Below the pieces are notes generated by a model that searched no databases, was not told the origin of the DNA, and worked only from the letters and a program-made list of their open reading frames with translations. A program made the translations under genes and the position numbers. This document shows positions 7,729-15,294 of a stretch of DNA of 15,298 nt, piece by piece. The DNA is from Cytophagales bacterium (lineage in GTDB: Bacteria; Bacteroidota; Bacteroidia; Cytophagales; Cyclobacteriaceae), in the NCBI GenBank assembly GCA_020063545.1, contig JAGUUF010000092.1:1-15298 (forward strand), written 5' to 3'. The first letter of the stretch is position 1. Every line of letters begins with the position of its first letter.

Positions 7729-7756
7729 TATTGGACTTGTCTGACAGGCAGTGCGT

Positions 7757-8638
7757 ATGGTGGAGTCCTTTTTCAATTATTTGCAATTCGAGAAGCGGGT
7801 AAGTAAGCACACCTTAACTGCCTATAAAACCGACCTGGCCCAGTTTACCGAATTTCTCGATACAACGTTTCCTGAGTTTACCTCCGAACAGGCCGATTAC
7901 GGCATAATCCGATCATGGATAATACAGGTTGTGGAAAGCGGGGCACGTGCTACTTCGGTAAACCGGAAGATTGCCAGTTTGCGCACCTACTACAAGTTCC
8001 TGGTACGCGAACAGGTCATTACCAAAAACCCGATGATGAAAATCCGGGTGCTTAAAACCCAAAAGCGTTTGCCTTCTTTTATCCGGGAAAAAGAAATCAC
8101 GAACCTGCTGGATACTGTACGGTTTGACGAAACCCATGCCGGCTGGCGCGATAAACTTATCCTGGAACTTTTTTATGCAACGGGCATACGGCTTTCCGAA
8201 CTGATTACCTTAAAGGAATCACAAATTGACCTGCGTAACGGCACCATTAAAGTGTTGGGTAAGCGGAACAAGGAGCGGGTAATACCCTTTCCTGCTTCCA
8301 TTGCCCCGTTGATTAAAAACTACCAGCAAATCAGGAATAAAGAAGTTGAGTTGAAAAATCACGGGTTTCTTTTTGTGACCGACAAAGGGGAGCCCTGTTA
8401 CCCCATGCTGGTGTACCGGATAGTAAAGCAATACCTGGATGCCAACTCTACCAGCGATAAACGCAGCCCCCATGTACTGCGCCATACGTATGCAACACAT
8501 TTGCTGAATAAAGGCGCAGAGATTAATGCCGTTAAAGATTTACTTGGCCACAGCAGCCTTGCTGCCACCCAGGTGTATACGCATAACTCAATTGAAAAAC
8601 TGAAGAAGGCTTATGACCAGGCTCACCCTAAGGCCTGA
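7757..8638 (+). CDS. xerC: Tyrosine recombinase XerC/XerD type
   Basis: This 293-residue site-specific recombinase is of the size and layout of the Xer proteins that resolve chromosome dimers at dif. An N-terminal SAM-like core-binding domain (about 1-85, SFFNYLQFEKRVSKHTLTAY) is followed by the catalytic domain. All active-site residues are present: Arg145 (ATGIRLSEL), Lys169 (VLGKRNKERVIPF), His239 and Arg242 (HVLRHTYATH), His265 (LLGHSSLAATQ) and the nucleophile Tyr274 (VYTH). I chose ATG 7757 (MVESFFNYL); an in-frame GTG at 7751 would add two residues. The rpsU-xer-hpf neighbourhood is typical of chromosomal Xer genes in Bacteroidota and argues against a mobile integrase. XerC versus XerD cannot be settled without comparison. 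Confidence 0.9.
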   Translation: MVESFFNYLQFEKRVSKHTLTAYKTDLAQFTEFLDTTFPEFTSEQADYGIIRSWIIQVVESGARATSVNRKIASLRTYYKFLVREQVITKNPMMKIRVLKTQKRLPSFIREKEITNLLDTVRFDETHAGWRDKLILELFYATGIRLSELITLKESQIDLRNGTIKVLGKRNKERVIPFPASIAPLIKNYQQIRNKEVELKNHGFLFVTDKGEPCYPMLVYRIVKQYLDANSTSDKRSPHVLRHTYATHLLNKGAEINAVKDLLGHSSLAATQVYTHNSIEKLKKAYDQAHPKA

Positions 8639-8681
8639 TTAACGAAACTGTTTTATGTTCAACACTAAATTTTTACCGACT

Positions 8682-8984
8682 ATGAAACTGAAAGTGCAAT
8701 CCATCCATTTCGATGCCGACAGAAAACTGGTGAACTTTATCCAAAAGAAAATTGATAAACTGGAAACGTATTTTGACCGCATGGTGGATGGCGAAGTTTT
8801 TCTGCGATTGAACAATGAGGGGGTAGAGAATAAAACCGTTGAAATAAAACTAAACCTGCCGGGCAACCAGTTATTTGCCACAGAAAAGGCACGTTCATTT
8901 GAAGCCGCTACCGACCAGGCAACCGAAGCACTGAAAGCCCAGTTAAAAAAATTCAAAACGAAGGTGAAGAACGGACGTGTATAA
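8682..8984 (+). CDS. hpf: Ribosome hibernation-promoting factor, HPF/RaiA family (short form)
   Basis: A 100-residue protein that binds the decoding region of the 30S subunit and stabilises inactive ribosomes under stress. The sequence MKLKVQSIHFDADRKLVNFIQKK, followed by LETYFDRMVDGEVFLRL and a basic C-terminus (LKAQLKKFKTKVKNG), is typical of the short HPF of Bacteroidota. It lacks the extra dimerisation domain of long HPF. I chose ATG 8682; an upstream in-frame ATG at 8655 adds nine residues absent from the family. It starts 43 bases after the xerC stop and is probably in the same transcript. It ends 102 bases before the metK stop on the other strand. Confidence 0.92.
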   Translation: MKLKVQSIHFDADRKLVNFIQKKIDKLETYFDRMVDGEVFLRLNNEGVENKTVEIKLNLPGNQLFATEKARSFEAATDQATEALKAQLKKFKTKVKNGRV

Positions 8985-9064
8985 TAAAGCAATCTGATGA
9001 TCCATAACCTCATTTAAACTGGTTAGTGAATCTAAGCGGTATAATTACCACTCGCAGTTAAAAG

Positions 9065-9086
9065 TAAAGGGCCTTACGGCCCTTTA
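9065..9086. terminator. Hairpin between convergent hpf and metK (mainly a metK terminator)
   Basis: A 9-bp perfect stem TAAAGGGCC / GGCCCTTTA with loop TTAC touches the metK stop codon (9087-9089). On the minus strand it is followed by CTTTTAACTG, a short T-rich tail. On the plus strand the only U-rich part is the stem itself. It probably ends metK transcripts and may slow hpf transcripts coming the other way. Confidence 0.65.
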
Positions 9087-10343
9087 TCATTTCAGCTTAA
9101 ATGTTTTTTTAACCTTATCCACATAGTCCAGTTTTTCCCACGGGAAAAGTTCAACCGTAACACGCTTTTCATTTTGCTTTCCCTTGTTAAATACCTTTTC
9201 AACTTTTCTGGGCTCACGGCCCATGTGCCCGTAGGCAGCGGTTTCGGAATATATAGGTGAGCGCAGATTAAACCGTTTCTCAATAAAGTACGGCCGCATG
9301 TCAAAAATCTTTTCAACGCGCTTGGCAATTTCCCCGTCATTCAACTTCACGTTAGCGGTTCCGTAAGTGTTAACATACAGGCCAACGGGCTTAGCCACAC
9401 CAATGGCATACGCTACCTGCACCAGCACCTCATTGCAAACACCGGCCGCTACAAGGTTTTTGGCAATGTGGCGGGTAGCATACGCTGCTGACCGATCAAC
9501 CTTTGAGGGATCTTTTCCGGAAAATGCCCCACCGCCATGCGCACCCTTTCCGCCATAGGTATCCACAATAATTTTCCGGCCGGTTAACCCGGTATCGCCA
9601 TGGGGGCCTCCGATAACGAACTTGCCGGTAGGGTTAATAAAATATTTTATCTGTCCGTTAAATAGTTTCTGCACCCTGCCGGGGAGTTTTTTCATTACCC
9701 GCGGGATAAGAATATTTTTTATGTCGTCTTCAATCTTTTTCAGCATGGGGCCATCCTTATCAAAATCATCATGCTGGGTTGAAACCACAATGGCATCAAT
9801 GCGCTGGGGTTTGTTGTCATCGCTGTACTCAATGGTTACCTGCGATTTGGAATCGGGCCGGAGGTAGGTCATTTGTTTTCCTTCCCTTCGTATTGCGGCC
9901 AGTTCGCGAAGCAGGGAGTGGGCAATTTCAAGCGGCAGCGGCATGTAATTATCCGTTTCGTTGGTGGCGTACCCGAACATCATGCCCTGGTCGCCAGCTC
10001 CCTGTTCTTCCTTTTTCCTTCGTTCAACACCCTGGTTAATATCCGGTGATTGCTCGTGGATGGCCGAGAATATTCCGCACGAATTTGCCTCAAACATGTA
10101 TTCGCTGCGGGTGTACCCGATTTTACGGATAACCTCGCGGGCGATATCCTGAACATCCAAATAGGCCTCTGATTTAACTTCTCCGGCCAGCACCACCTGG
10201 CCGGTGGTTACCAGGGTTTCGCAGGCAACTTTTGAGTTTGGGTCATAGGCCAGAAAGTAATCAATCAGCGCATCCGAAATCTGGTCGGCAACTTTATCGG
10301 GGTGTCCTTCCGATACGGATTCAGAGGTAAATAGATAAGGCAT
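9087..10343 (-). CDS. metK: S-adenosylmethionine synthetase
   Basis: MetK makes S-adenosylmethionine from methionine and ATP. The 418-residue protein shows the ATP-binding SEGHPDKVADQISDA (residues 11-25, His14, Asp16, Lys17), the signature GAGDQGMMFGYA (115-126) and the glycine-rich loop GGGAFSGKDPSKVDRSAAY (270-288). The length is typical of the Bacteroidota form, which is longer than the E. coli enzyme. It starts with ATG at 10341-10343 behind an exact Bacteroidota promoter. The 64-base gap upstream has no SAM riboswitch. Its SAM product is the cofactor of the methyltransferase directly upstream and of the radical SAM enzyme further right, but a regulatory link is not shown. Confidence 0.96.
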   Translation of the reverse strand: MPYLFTSESVSEGHPDKVADQISDALIDYFLAYDPNSKVACETLVTTGQVVLAGEVKSEAYLDVQDIAREVIRKIGYTRSEYMFEANSCGIFSAIHEQSPDINQGVERRKKEEQGAGDQGMMFGYATNETDNYMPLPLEIAHSLLRELAAIRREGKQMTYLRPDSKSQVTIEYSDDNKPQRIDAIVVSTQHDDFDKDGPMLKKIEDDIKNILIPRVMKKLPGRVQKLFNGQIKYFINPTGKFVIGGPHGDTGLTGRKIIVDTYGGKGAHGGGAFSGKDPSKVDRSAAYATRHIAKNLVAAGVCNEVLVQVAYAIGVAKPVGLYVNTYGTANVKLNDGEIAKRVEKIFDMRPYFIEKRFNLRSPIYSETAAYGHMGREPRKVEKVFNKGKQNEKRVTVELFPWEKLDYVDKVKKTFKLK

Positions 10344-10368
10344 GTGTTATGGATTTGGAATAAGTCGG

Positions 10369-10399
10369 CAAATTTAGATGAATGCCCGTAAAACAAAAA
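10369..10399 (-). promoter_or_regulatory. Bacteroidota-type promoter for metK
   Basis: Read on the minus strand, TAAATTTG (10369-10376) is an exact -7 box, and TTTTTG (10394-10399) lies 17 bases upstream as the -33 element. The predicted start near 10362 gives a leader of about 20 bases. The promoter fills the space between the methyltransferase stop (10408) and metK. Confidence 0.6.
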
Positions 10400-10407
10400 G
10401 ATACCGG

Positions 10408-11121
10408 TCAGCGGGCCAAAAACAGGAAAACCGTTGGGAGTTTCGGGAATTCAGTTTTTTCTTTTCTCCAGTCTGAAACAGTTCTGGTCTTTATGGATTC
10501 GGATTTACCGGTAATATCGGTTGCCGCACACAACAAGGTGCTTCCCGAAAGTGTGCGAACCAGCGACTCGAAGAGCTGATTGTTTCGATAGGGTGTTTCA
10601 ATAAAAATTTGGGTAACGCTCATTTTACGGGATTCCTTCTCATATGCGGCAATTGCAGCATCCCGTTCAGCCTTATTTACCGGCAAATACCCACGGAATG
10701 CAAAATGCTGCCCGTTTAGTCCGGAGGCCATTAATGCAAGCAGCAAAGAAGATGGCCCAACCAGGGGCACTACCCGTATGTTTTGCCGGTGGGCAAAGGC
10801 AACTGCCAATGCTCCGGGGTCGGCAATGCCGGGGCAGCCGGATTCGGTGATGATGCCCATATCATTACCTGCTGCCAGCGGTTTAAGCAGATCACTCAAA
10901 TCGGCAGGCCGGGTTTCCTTGTTTAGTACATTAAATTGGATGGGTTCTATTGAATCAAAAATTTTAAGGCTGCTTACAAACCTGCGTGCCGTGCGAATGT
11001 CTTCGGCCAGAAAATACCGGATTGCTTTTATCGTATTCTTTACATGCGGAAGAATCACCGCATCGGTTGTTCCTTCTGCGATAACATTGGGAATAAGGTA
11101 TAGGGTGCCTTTCCTACTCAT
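10408..11121 (-). CDS. Short RsmI-like SAM-dependent methyltransferase (tetrapyrrole methylase fold)
   Basis: This 237-residue enzyme is related to RsmI, which 2'-O-methylates C1402 of 16S rRNA. The N-terminus GTLYLIPNVIAEG, ITESGCPGIADPGA (91-104) and VGPSSLLLALMASGLNGQHFAFRGYLP (121-147) match the RsmI pattern. However, RsmI is usually about 280 residues and reads TPG in the second motif, where this has CPG. I therefore treat it as the short Bacteroidota paralogue, whose substrate is not established. The ATG (11119-11121) lies inside the end of the upstream hydrolase gene (8-base overlap), so the two are translationally coupled. Its role as an rRNA methylase is inferred from fold only. Confidence 0.82.
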   Translation of the reverse strand: MSRKGTLYLIPNVIAEGTTDAVILPHVKNTIKAIRYFLAEDIRTARRFVSSLKIFDSIEPIQFNVLNKETRPADLSDLLKPLAAGNDMGIITESGCPGIADPGALAVAFAHRQNIRVVPLVGPSSLLLALMASGLNGQHFAFRGYLPVNKAERDAAIAAYEKESRKMSVTQIFIETPYRNNQLFESLVRTLSGSTLLCAATDITGKSESIKTRTVSDWRKEKTEFPKLPTVFLFLAR

Positions 11122-11875
11122 GCAGGAAGTTTAAAACAACTTTTACAAACTCTTCCGGCTTTTCGGCTTGCACCCAATGGCCTGTATCCATTGTAACCAG
11201 CGTTGCATTCGGAAAAAATTTTTTAATAACCGGCCTGTCCGCATCAAGTATATAATCCGATTTGGCACCCCGTATAAACAATGTTGGCTTATCGAAAACG
11301 CTTTGATGGAGCAGCCCCACGCCTATTAACTCCAGGTTTTTATCAATTACCTCCAGGTTGATGCGCCAGGTAAAACCACCTTCGGGTTTGCGCAGTAAAT
11401 TCTTTAACAGGAATTGACGCACCGATGGATTGGGTACGTAACTGGCCAACGCTTCATCGGCTTCATTTCTCGAAGTAACTGATTCAATCGGCACTGCTTT
11501 CAGGCCTTCAACAATATGGTCGTGCCGAACTTCATATGCTTTTGGTGCAATGTCAACAACAATCAGTTTGCTCAGTTTTTCCGGGTAAGCCAGTGCAAAA
11601 TTCATGGCTGCCTTGCCGCCCATAGAGTGCCCCAGCACAACGGGATTGATCAGGTTGTGGTGCTCAATAAACAAGCGGAGATCTTCCTGCAGCACCCGGT
11701 AATCAAAATCATGGCTGTGGGGCGACTGCCCGTGATTGCGTTGATCAACCACATAAACATGGTATTGCCCGCCAAGCATTTTGGCCTGGGGCAGCCAATT
11801 ATCCGATGAGCCCATGAGGCCATGTAAAATCACCATCGGACTTCCGCTTCCATACTCGCGGTAAAACAACTTCAT
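11114..11875 (-). CDS. Alpha/beta-fold hydrolase (YbfF/ABHD11-like esterase)
   Basis: This 253-residue cytoplasmic serine hydrolase has oxyanion-hole motif HGLMGSSDNW (18-27), DQRNHGQSP (44-52), nucleophile elbow GHSMGG (Ser84), acid Asp207 in IRGAKSDYI and His233 in TGHWVQAEKPEEF. The DxRNHGxS motif and length are typical of the YbfF/ABHD11 esterase group. I chose ATG at 11873-11875 (MKLFYREYGSG); a TTG two codons upstream is in frame but less likely. It is the first gene of a pair with the RsmI-like methyltransferase and diverges from lysA across 67 bases. There is no signal peptide. The physiological substrate cannot be read from the sequence. Confidence 0.88.
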   Translation of the reverse strand: MKLFYREYGSGSPMVILHGLMGSSDNWLPQAKMLGGQYHVYVVDQRNHGQSPHSHDFDYRVLQEDLRLFIEHHNLINPVVLGHSMGGKAAMNFALAYPEKLSKLIVVDIAPKAYEVRHDHIVEGLKAVPIESVTSRNEADEALASYVPNPSVRQFLLKNLLRKPEGGFTWRINLEVIDKNLELIGVGLLHQSVFDKPTLFIRGAKSDYILDADRPVIKKFFPNATLVTMDTGHWVQAEKPEEFVKVVLNFLHE

Positions 11876-11896
11876 CTTCAAAAATAATCAATCCGG

Positions 11897-11927
11897 TTAT
11901 TGAAGTCGGGGCCGGAAGGTATATTTG
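11897..11927 (+). promoter_or_regulatory. Bacteroidota-type promoter for lysA
   Basis: TATATTTG at 11920-11927 is an exact -7 box, with TTATTG at 11897-11902 as the -33 element 17 bases upstream. The predicted start near 11934 gives a leader of under 10 bases before the ATG at 11943. This rules out the in-frame TTG at 11925, which lies inside the promoter. Confidence 0.6.
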
Positions 11928-11942
11928 AGTCTTTTAGCCGAC

Positions 11943-13175
11943 ATGGAATTAAAAGACGGACATTATGTTATACAAGGTGTGCCTGTAACGGCCATCGCAG
12001 CGCAATTCGGCACACCCCTGTATGTTTACGATGCGGAAAAAATCGTGAGCCAGTTCAACACGTTGCGCATGGTTTTTTCCAATGCTGATGTAAAGATTAA
12101 ATATGCCATCAAGGCGCTCTCCAATCTTTCAATCTTAAAACTTCTGCACAAGCATGGTGCCGGGGCCGATGCCGTTTCCATACAGGAGGCGCACCTTGCC
12201 CTCAAAGCCGGATTTTCGCCTGACGAAATCATGTTCTCGCCAAACTGTGCCGACTTCAGCGAAATAGAGGAGGCCGTAAAACTTGGCCTTACGATTAATA
12301 TTGACAACCTTTCTTATCTCAAAAAATTTGGTGCACAATACCGGAGCGCATACCCCTGCTCTATCCGGCTGAATCCGCATATCCTTGCCGGGGGCAACTA
12401 TAAAATTTCAACCGGCCACAGCGAATCGAAGTTCGGCATTTCGGTACACCAACTTCCGCAGATCCTGGACATTGTCAATCAGTACAACATCCGGGTTAGC
12501 GGACTGCACATCCATACCGGATCGGATATAACCGAAACCGAGGTGTTTCTGAAAATGGCTGAGATTTTTTTCAGTGTGGCCACCGATTTTCCCGACCTGA
12601 GTTTTATTGACTTCGGCAGCGGGTTTAAAGTGGCGTATAAAGAGGGCGATGCAGTAACCAACATGTTCGACCTGGGGTTAAAACTCACCGAATCGTTCAA
12701 TGAATTTTGCAGGCAGTATGGCCGCAAACTGGAATTGTGGTTCGAGCCCGGCAAATTCCTTGTAAGTGAAGCGGGAATACTTCTGGCCAAAGTAACCGTG
12801 GTCAAAAACACACCTTCAATCACATTTGTGGGAGTAAATACCGGGCTGAACCATCTGCTGCGCCCGATGATGTACGATGCGTACCATCACATCATAAACA
12901 TTTCAAATCCCACCGGTGAAGACAAGCAATACACCGTAGTGGGTTACATCTGCGAAACAGACACCCTTGGGGCCGACCGGAAACTCAGCGAAGTACGCGA
13001 AGGTGATATCCTGGCTATAAAAAATGCCGGTGCGTATGGGTTTTCCATGGCATCAAATTACAACTCGCGCCTGCGGCCGGCCGAAGTGCTGGTGCTGAAC
13101 AATGAAGCAAAGCTGATACGACAAGCCGAGCGGTTTGAGGATTTGCTGGATGGACAAATTGAGCTGGTGTTATAA
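11943..13175 (+). CDS. lysA: Diaminopimelate decarboxylase
   Basis: LysA decarboxylates meso-diaminopimelate to L-lysine with PLP. The 410-residue fold-III enzyme shows the PLP lysine in KYAIKALSN (Lys57), HIHTGSDI (189-196) before the phosphate-binding glycines of DFGSGFKV (223-230), EPGKFLVSEAG (268-278), the substrate-binding cysteine in ICETDTLG (Cys337) and NAGAYGFSMASNYNSR (361-376, Tyr365). The EPGK in place of the common EPGR is, to my knowledge, usual in Bacteroidota LysA. The start is ATG 11943, directly behind an exact promoter. It converges on the radical SAM gene, with 4 bases between stop codons. A carboxynorspermidine decarboxylase is a remote alternative, disfavoured by the CETD motif. 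Confidence 0.94.
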   Translation: MELKDGHYVIQGVPVTAIAAQFGTPLYVYDAEKIVSQFNTLRMVFSNADVKIKYAIKALSNLSILKLLHKHGAGADAVSIQEAHLALKAGFSPDEIMFSPNCADFSEIEEAVKLGLTINIDNLSYLKKFGAQYRSAYPCSIRLNPHILAGGNYKISTGHSESKFGISVHQLPQILDIVNQYNIRVSGLHIHTGSDITETEVFLKMAEIFFSVATDFPDLSFIDFGSGFKVAYKEGDAVTNMFDLGLKLTESFNEFCRQYGRKLELWFEPGKFLVSEAGILLAKVTVVKNTPSITFVGVNTGLNHLLRPMMYDAYHHIINISNPTGEDKQYTVVGYICETDTLGADRKLSEVREGDILAIKNAGAYGFSMASNYNSRLRPAEVLVLNNEAKLIRQAERFEDLLDGQIELVL

Positions 13176-13179
13176 CACT

Positions 13180-14229
13180 TCAAAAAAGATTTAAGCTACC
13201 CCCTTTTCTGAACTTCGTAAGGTCGATGGGCGGCATGTTTCTCTCATCAAGGTATTTTTTCTTTGCAGCCCGGTAAAGCTGGTGGATTGCTTCGGCAATA
13301 TTTCCTTCGCCCGTAATACGCCTGCCGAATTGAGAATCGTTTACGTTGCCCCCATGCAGGGCGCATACCTGGTTCCACACTTTAGCAAACCGGTCGGGAA
13401 AATTTTTTTTCAGCCAGTCTTCAAAAATTTTACCGATGGCCCCGTTCAGCCGCACCACCGTCATGCCTGCGGCACGTGCACCGTGTTCAGCCGCAGCTTT
13501 AATCACGGCAGGAATTTCGTGGTGGTTAAGGCCGGGAATAACCGGGGCATTCATAATGCCAACAGGAACACCGGCCGTTGCCAGGGCTTCAACTGTTTTT
13601 AATCGTTTTATCGCACTGGCCGTTCGCGGCTCCATAACCCTTCGCAGCTCTTCATCCAGCGTGGTTATTGAAATATAAACATGCACCAGGTTATCCGATG
13701 CCAGGTCTTTGAGCAGGTCCAGGTCGCGAAGGATAAGGCTGTTTTTGGTGATGAGCCCAACCGGGTGCCTGTATTTTGCAAACACCTTCAACAGGCCCCG
13801 TGTAATTTCCAGCTTGCGCTCAATGGGCTGGTAACAATCGGTATTACCCGAAACACCGATGGGCACCGGCTGCCAACCGGGTTTTAGCAGAAATTTTTCC
13901 AACAATTGCGGGGCATTCTGCTTTACCATGATCCGGCTTTCAAAATCCAAACCGGCACTAAAACCATAGTACTCATGCGTGTTGCGCGCATAGCAATATA
14001 CACACCCGTGTTCGCAGCCCTGGTAGGGGTTAAGCGACCAGGCCATACCCAGGTCGGGGCTGGTAACTTTGTTAACGATGGTTTTGGGCTGCTCGAAAAA
14101 GAGTTGCGTTTCGGGTGAAGATAGCAACGGTTCATCCAGGCCTTCAATATGCTCGGTAACATAGTGTGCTTTTAAAAACCGGTTTTCGGTTTTTACCTGT
14201 GCGCCCCGTCCTTTAAAATAATCCTGCAT
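13180..14229 (-). CDS. PA0069-family radical SAM protein
   Basis: This 349-residue radical SAM enzyme has its [4Fe-4S] motif CEHGCVYCYA with Cys72, Cys76 and Cys79 (CxxxCxxC), inside SLNPYQGCEHGCVYCYAR. This matches the PA0069 family, related to spore photoproduct lyase-like proteins. The conserved GVSGNTDCYQPIE (about 126-138), LITKN (about 157-161), VMEPRTAS and FGRRITGEGNIAE segments also fit. Members occur widely in bacteria, but I know of no established reaction for them. The start is ATG at 14227-14229; a TTG one codon upstream is in frame. It is transcribed away from the PLP-enzyme gene and ends 4 bases from lysA. There is no maturase or peptide substrate gene next to it. Confidence 0.87.
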   Translation of the reverse strand: MQDYFKGRGAQVKTENRFLKAHYVTEHIEGLDEPLLSSPETQLFFEQPKTIVNKVTSPDLGMAWSLNPYQGCEHGCVYCYARNTHEYYGFSAGLDFESRIMVKQNAPQLLEKFLLKPGWQPVPIGVSGNTDCYQPIERKLEITRGLLKVFAKYRHPVGLITKNSLILRDLDLLKDLASDNLVHVYISITTLDEELRRVMEPRTASAIKRLKTVEALATAGVPVGIMNAPVIPGLNHHEIPAVIKAAAEHGARAAGMTVVRLNGAIGKIFEDWLKKNFPDRFAKVWNQVCALHGGNVNDSQFGRRITGEGNIAEAIHQLYRAAKKKYLDERNMPPIDLTKFRKGGSLNLF

Positions 14230-14302
14230 CAATCTGTTTCAAGGTATCACCTTATCGCAACAGCAAAAAGCAATGTGTACCTTGCAGGACACAAGCTGTC
14301 AG

Positions 14303-15112
14303 ATGTTGCGCTACACACCAACACCCACGCAGGAGCTTCACGATGCCGTTTTCGACAAGGCGGGTGTGCGCGTGCTGGTGAAACGCGAGGACCTGAACCA
14401 CCCATACGTTTCGGGAAACAAGTGGTGGAAACTGAAATACAACCTGGCGGAAGCCCGGGTGCAAAGAAAGAAAACCCTGCTGACTTTTGGCGGGGCCTAT
14501 TCAAACCACATTTATGCAACTGCGGCTGCAGCCCGTGAACTGGGGTTTGAAAGCATCGGTATTATCCGGGGCGAAGAAACGTGCCCCTTAAACCCAACCC
14601 TGGCTTTTGCCAAAAGCCGGGGTATGCGCCTGCACTACATATCGCGCGTGGCGTACCGGAGAAAGCAGGAGAATGAAGTTATCGATCAACTCCGTAACCA
14701 GTTTGGCGATTTCTACCTGATACCGGAAGGTGGCACAAACGATCTGGCCGTGAACGGTGTGGAAGAGTTTGCCGGAACACTCGGGAATGATTTTGACTAC
14801 CTGTGTTGCGCAGTAGGCACCGGGGGAACACTGGCGGGTTTGATAAAAGGAGTGAGCAATGCGAAGCACATAATTGGTTTTCCCGTTCTGAGGGGAGCGG
14901 AATTCCTAATAGATGATATTGGCAAACATTTAGAAACAGTCGATTCAAACTGGAAGCTTAACTTCGATTATCATTTTGGAGGTTACGCCAAATCAACTTC
15001 AGCATTGCAGGAGTTTATAAAAAACCAGCGAAAAGAAAATCGGGGGCAATTTTCCCTAATATATCCCATCGGGATATTGACCACAAGCGCCACCAACGAT
15101 AAAATCAGATAA
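14303..15112 (+). pseudogene. PLP-dependent D-cysteine desulfhydrase/ACC deaminase-like protein with abnormal C-terminus
   Basis: This belongs to the fold-II PLP family that includes D-cysteine desulfhydrase and 1-aminocyclopropane-1-carboxylate deaminase. From ATG 14303 (MLRYTPTPTQELHD) 269 residues are encoded. Intact parts are VKREDLNHPYVSGNKWWKLKYN with PLP lysine Lys40, TFGGAYSNH with Ser67, PEGGTND and the phosphate-binding GTGGTLAGL (172-180). Relatives normally continue past HFGGYA with about 60-70 residues including DPVYTGKM (an active-site tyrosine) and a final IHTGG. Here the match fades after LQEFIKN (about 241), only LIYPIG (Tyr254) faintly recalls the motif, and the protein stops at 269. 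The end lies 43 bases before a palindromic repeat block. It may be a broken gene or a shortened variant; activity is doubtful. An upstream in-frame ATG at 14273 overlaps a TACCTTGC promoter-like box and is less likely. Confidence 0.7.
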
Positions 15113-15154
15113 AGAACCACGGATTGAAACACCCTCTAATAAATCGGCTGTGAT

Positions 15155-15204
15155 TAGGGGGACACGATACTTAATTCATTGGAATTAAGTATCGTGTCCC
15201 CCTA
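15155..15204. repeat. 50-base near-perfect palindrome (REP-like)
   Basis: Two 23-base arms (15155-15177 and 15182-15204) are exact reverse complements around the loop ATTG. The arm contains GGGGACACGATACTTAATTC. Read as RNA it would fold into a very long stable hairpin. It has no T run on either side, so a simple terminator role is unlikely. The same half-site recurs at 15278-15298. Such long palindromes next to RAYT genes are the targets or ends recognised by these single-strand transposases. Confidence 0.8.
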
Positions 15205-15294
15205 TTCGGGCTTGCGTCCCGGCTTTTGTTTAGTCAGCATCCTGCCAAGCTTTTTCTCTAGATTTTCTAGATAAAAAGGGACACAATACTTAAT
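15202..15294 (-). pseudogene. Remnant of the C-terminal tail of a RAYT-like transposase
   Basis: On the minus strand an open stretch of 30 codons ends in TAG at 15202-15204, whose bases are also the outer end of the palindrome arm. The last residues, LEKKLGRMLTKQKPGRKPE, look like the basic C-terminal tail (helix, then KPGRKP) common in REP-associated tyrosine transposases of the Y1/IS200-like superfamily. The first seven residues (IKYCVPF) are encoded by the inverted-repeat half-site itself, and there is no proper start codon. The rest of the gene, including the HUH motif and the catalytic tyrosine, is missing, so it cannot be functional. Confidence 0.5.

Noticed and set aside
7757..8638. 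Tyrosine recombinase as a phage or transposon integrase
   Set aside because: Length, motifs and position between rpsU and hpf are those of chromosomal Xer recombinases, and there is no attachment site or cargo.
8666..8673. TAAATTTT as a separate promoter for hpf
   Set aside because: It lacks the final G, would start transcription almost on the ATG and has no clear -33 partner; co-transcription with xerC is simpler.
10344..10407. SAM riboswitch upstream of metK
   Set aside because: The gap is only 64 bases, is filled by a promoter, and shows no multi-helix fold.
11879..11886. TATTTTTG on the minus strand as promoter of the alpha/beta hydrolase gene
   Set aside because: It lies three bases before the ATG, so transcription would start inside the gene; another promoter upstream is needed.
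13167..13178. Perfect palindrome GTGTTATAACAC over the lysA stop codon as a terminator
   Set aside because: It has no loop or GC-rich stem and no T run; 12-base palindromes of this composition arise by chance.
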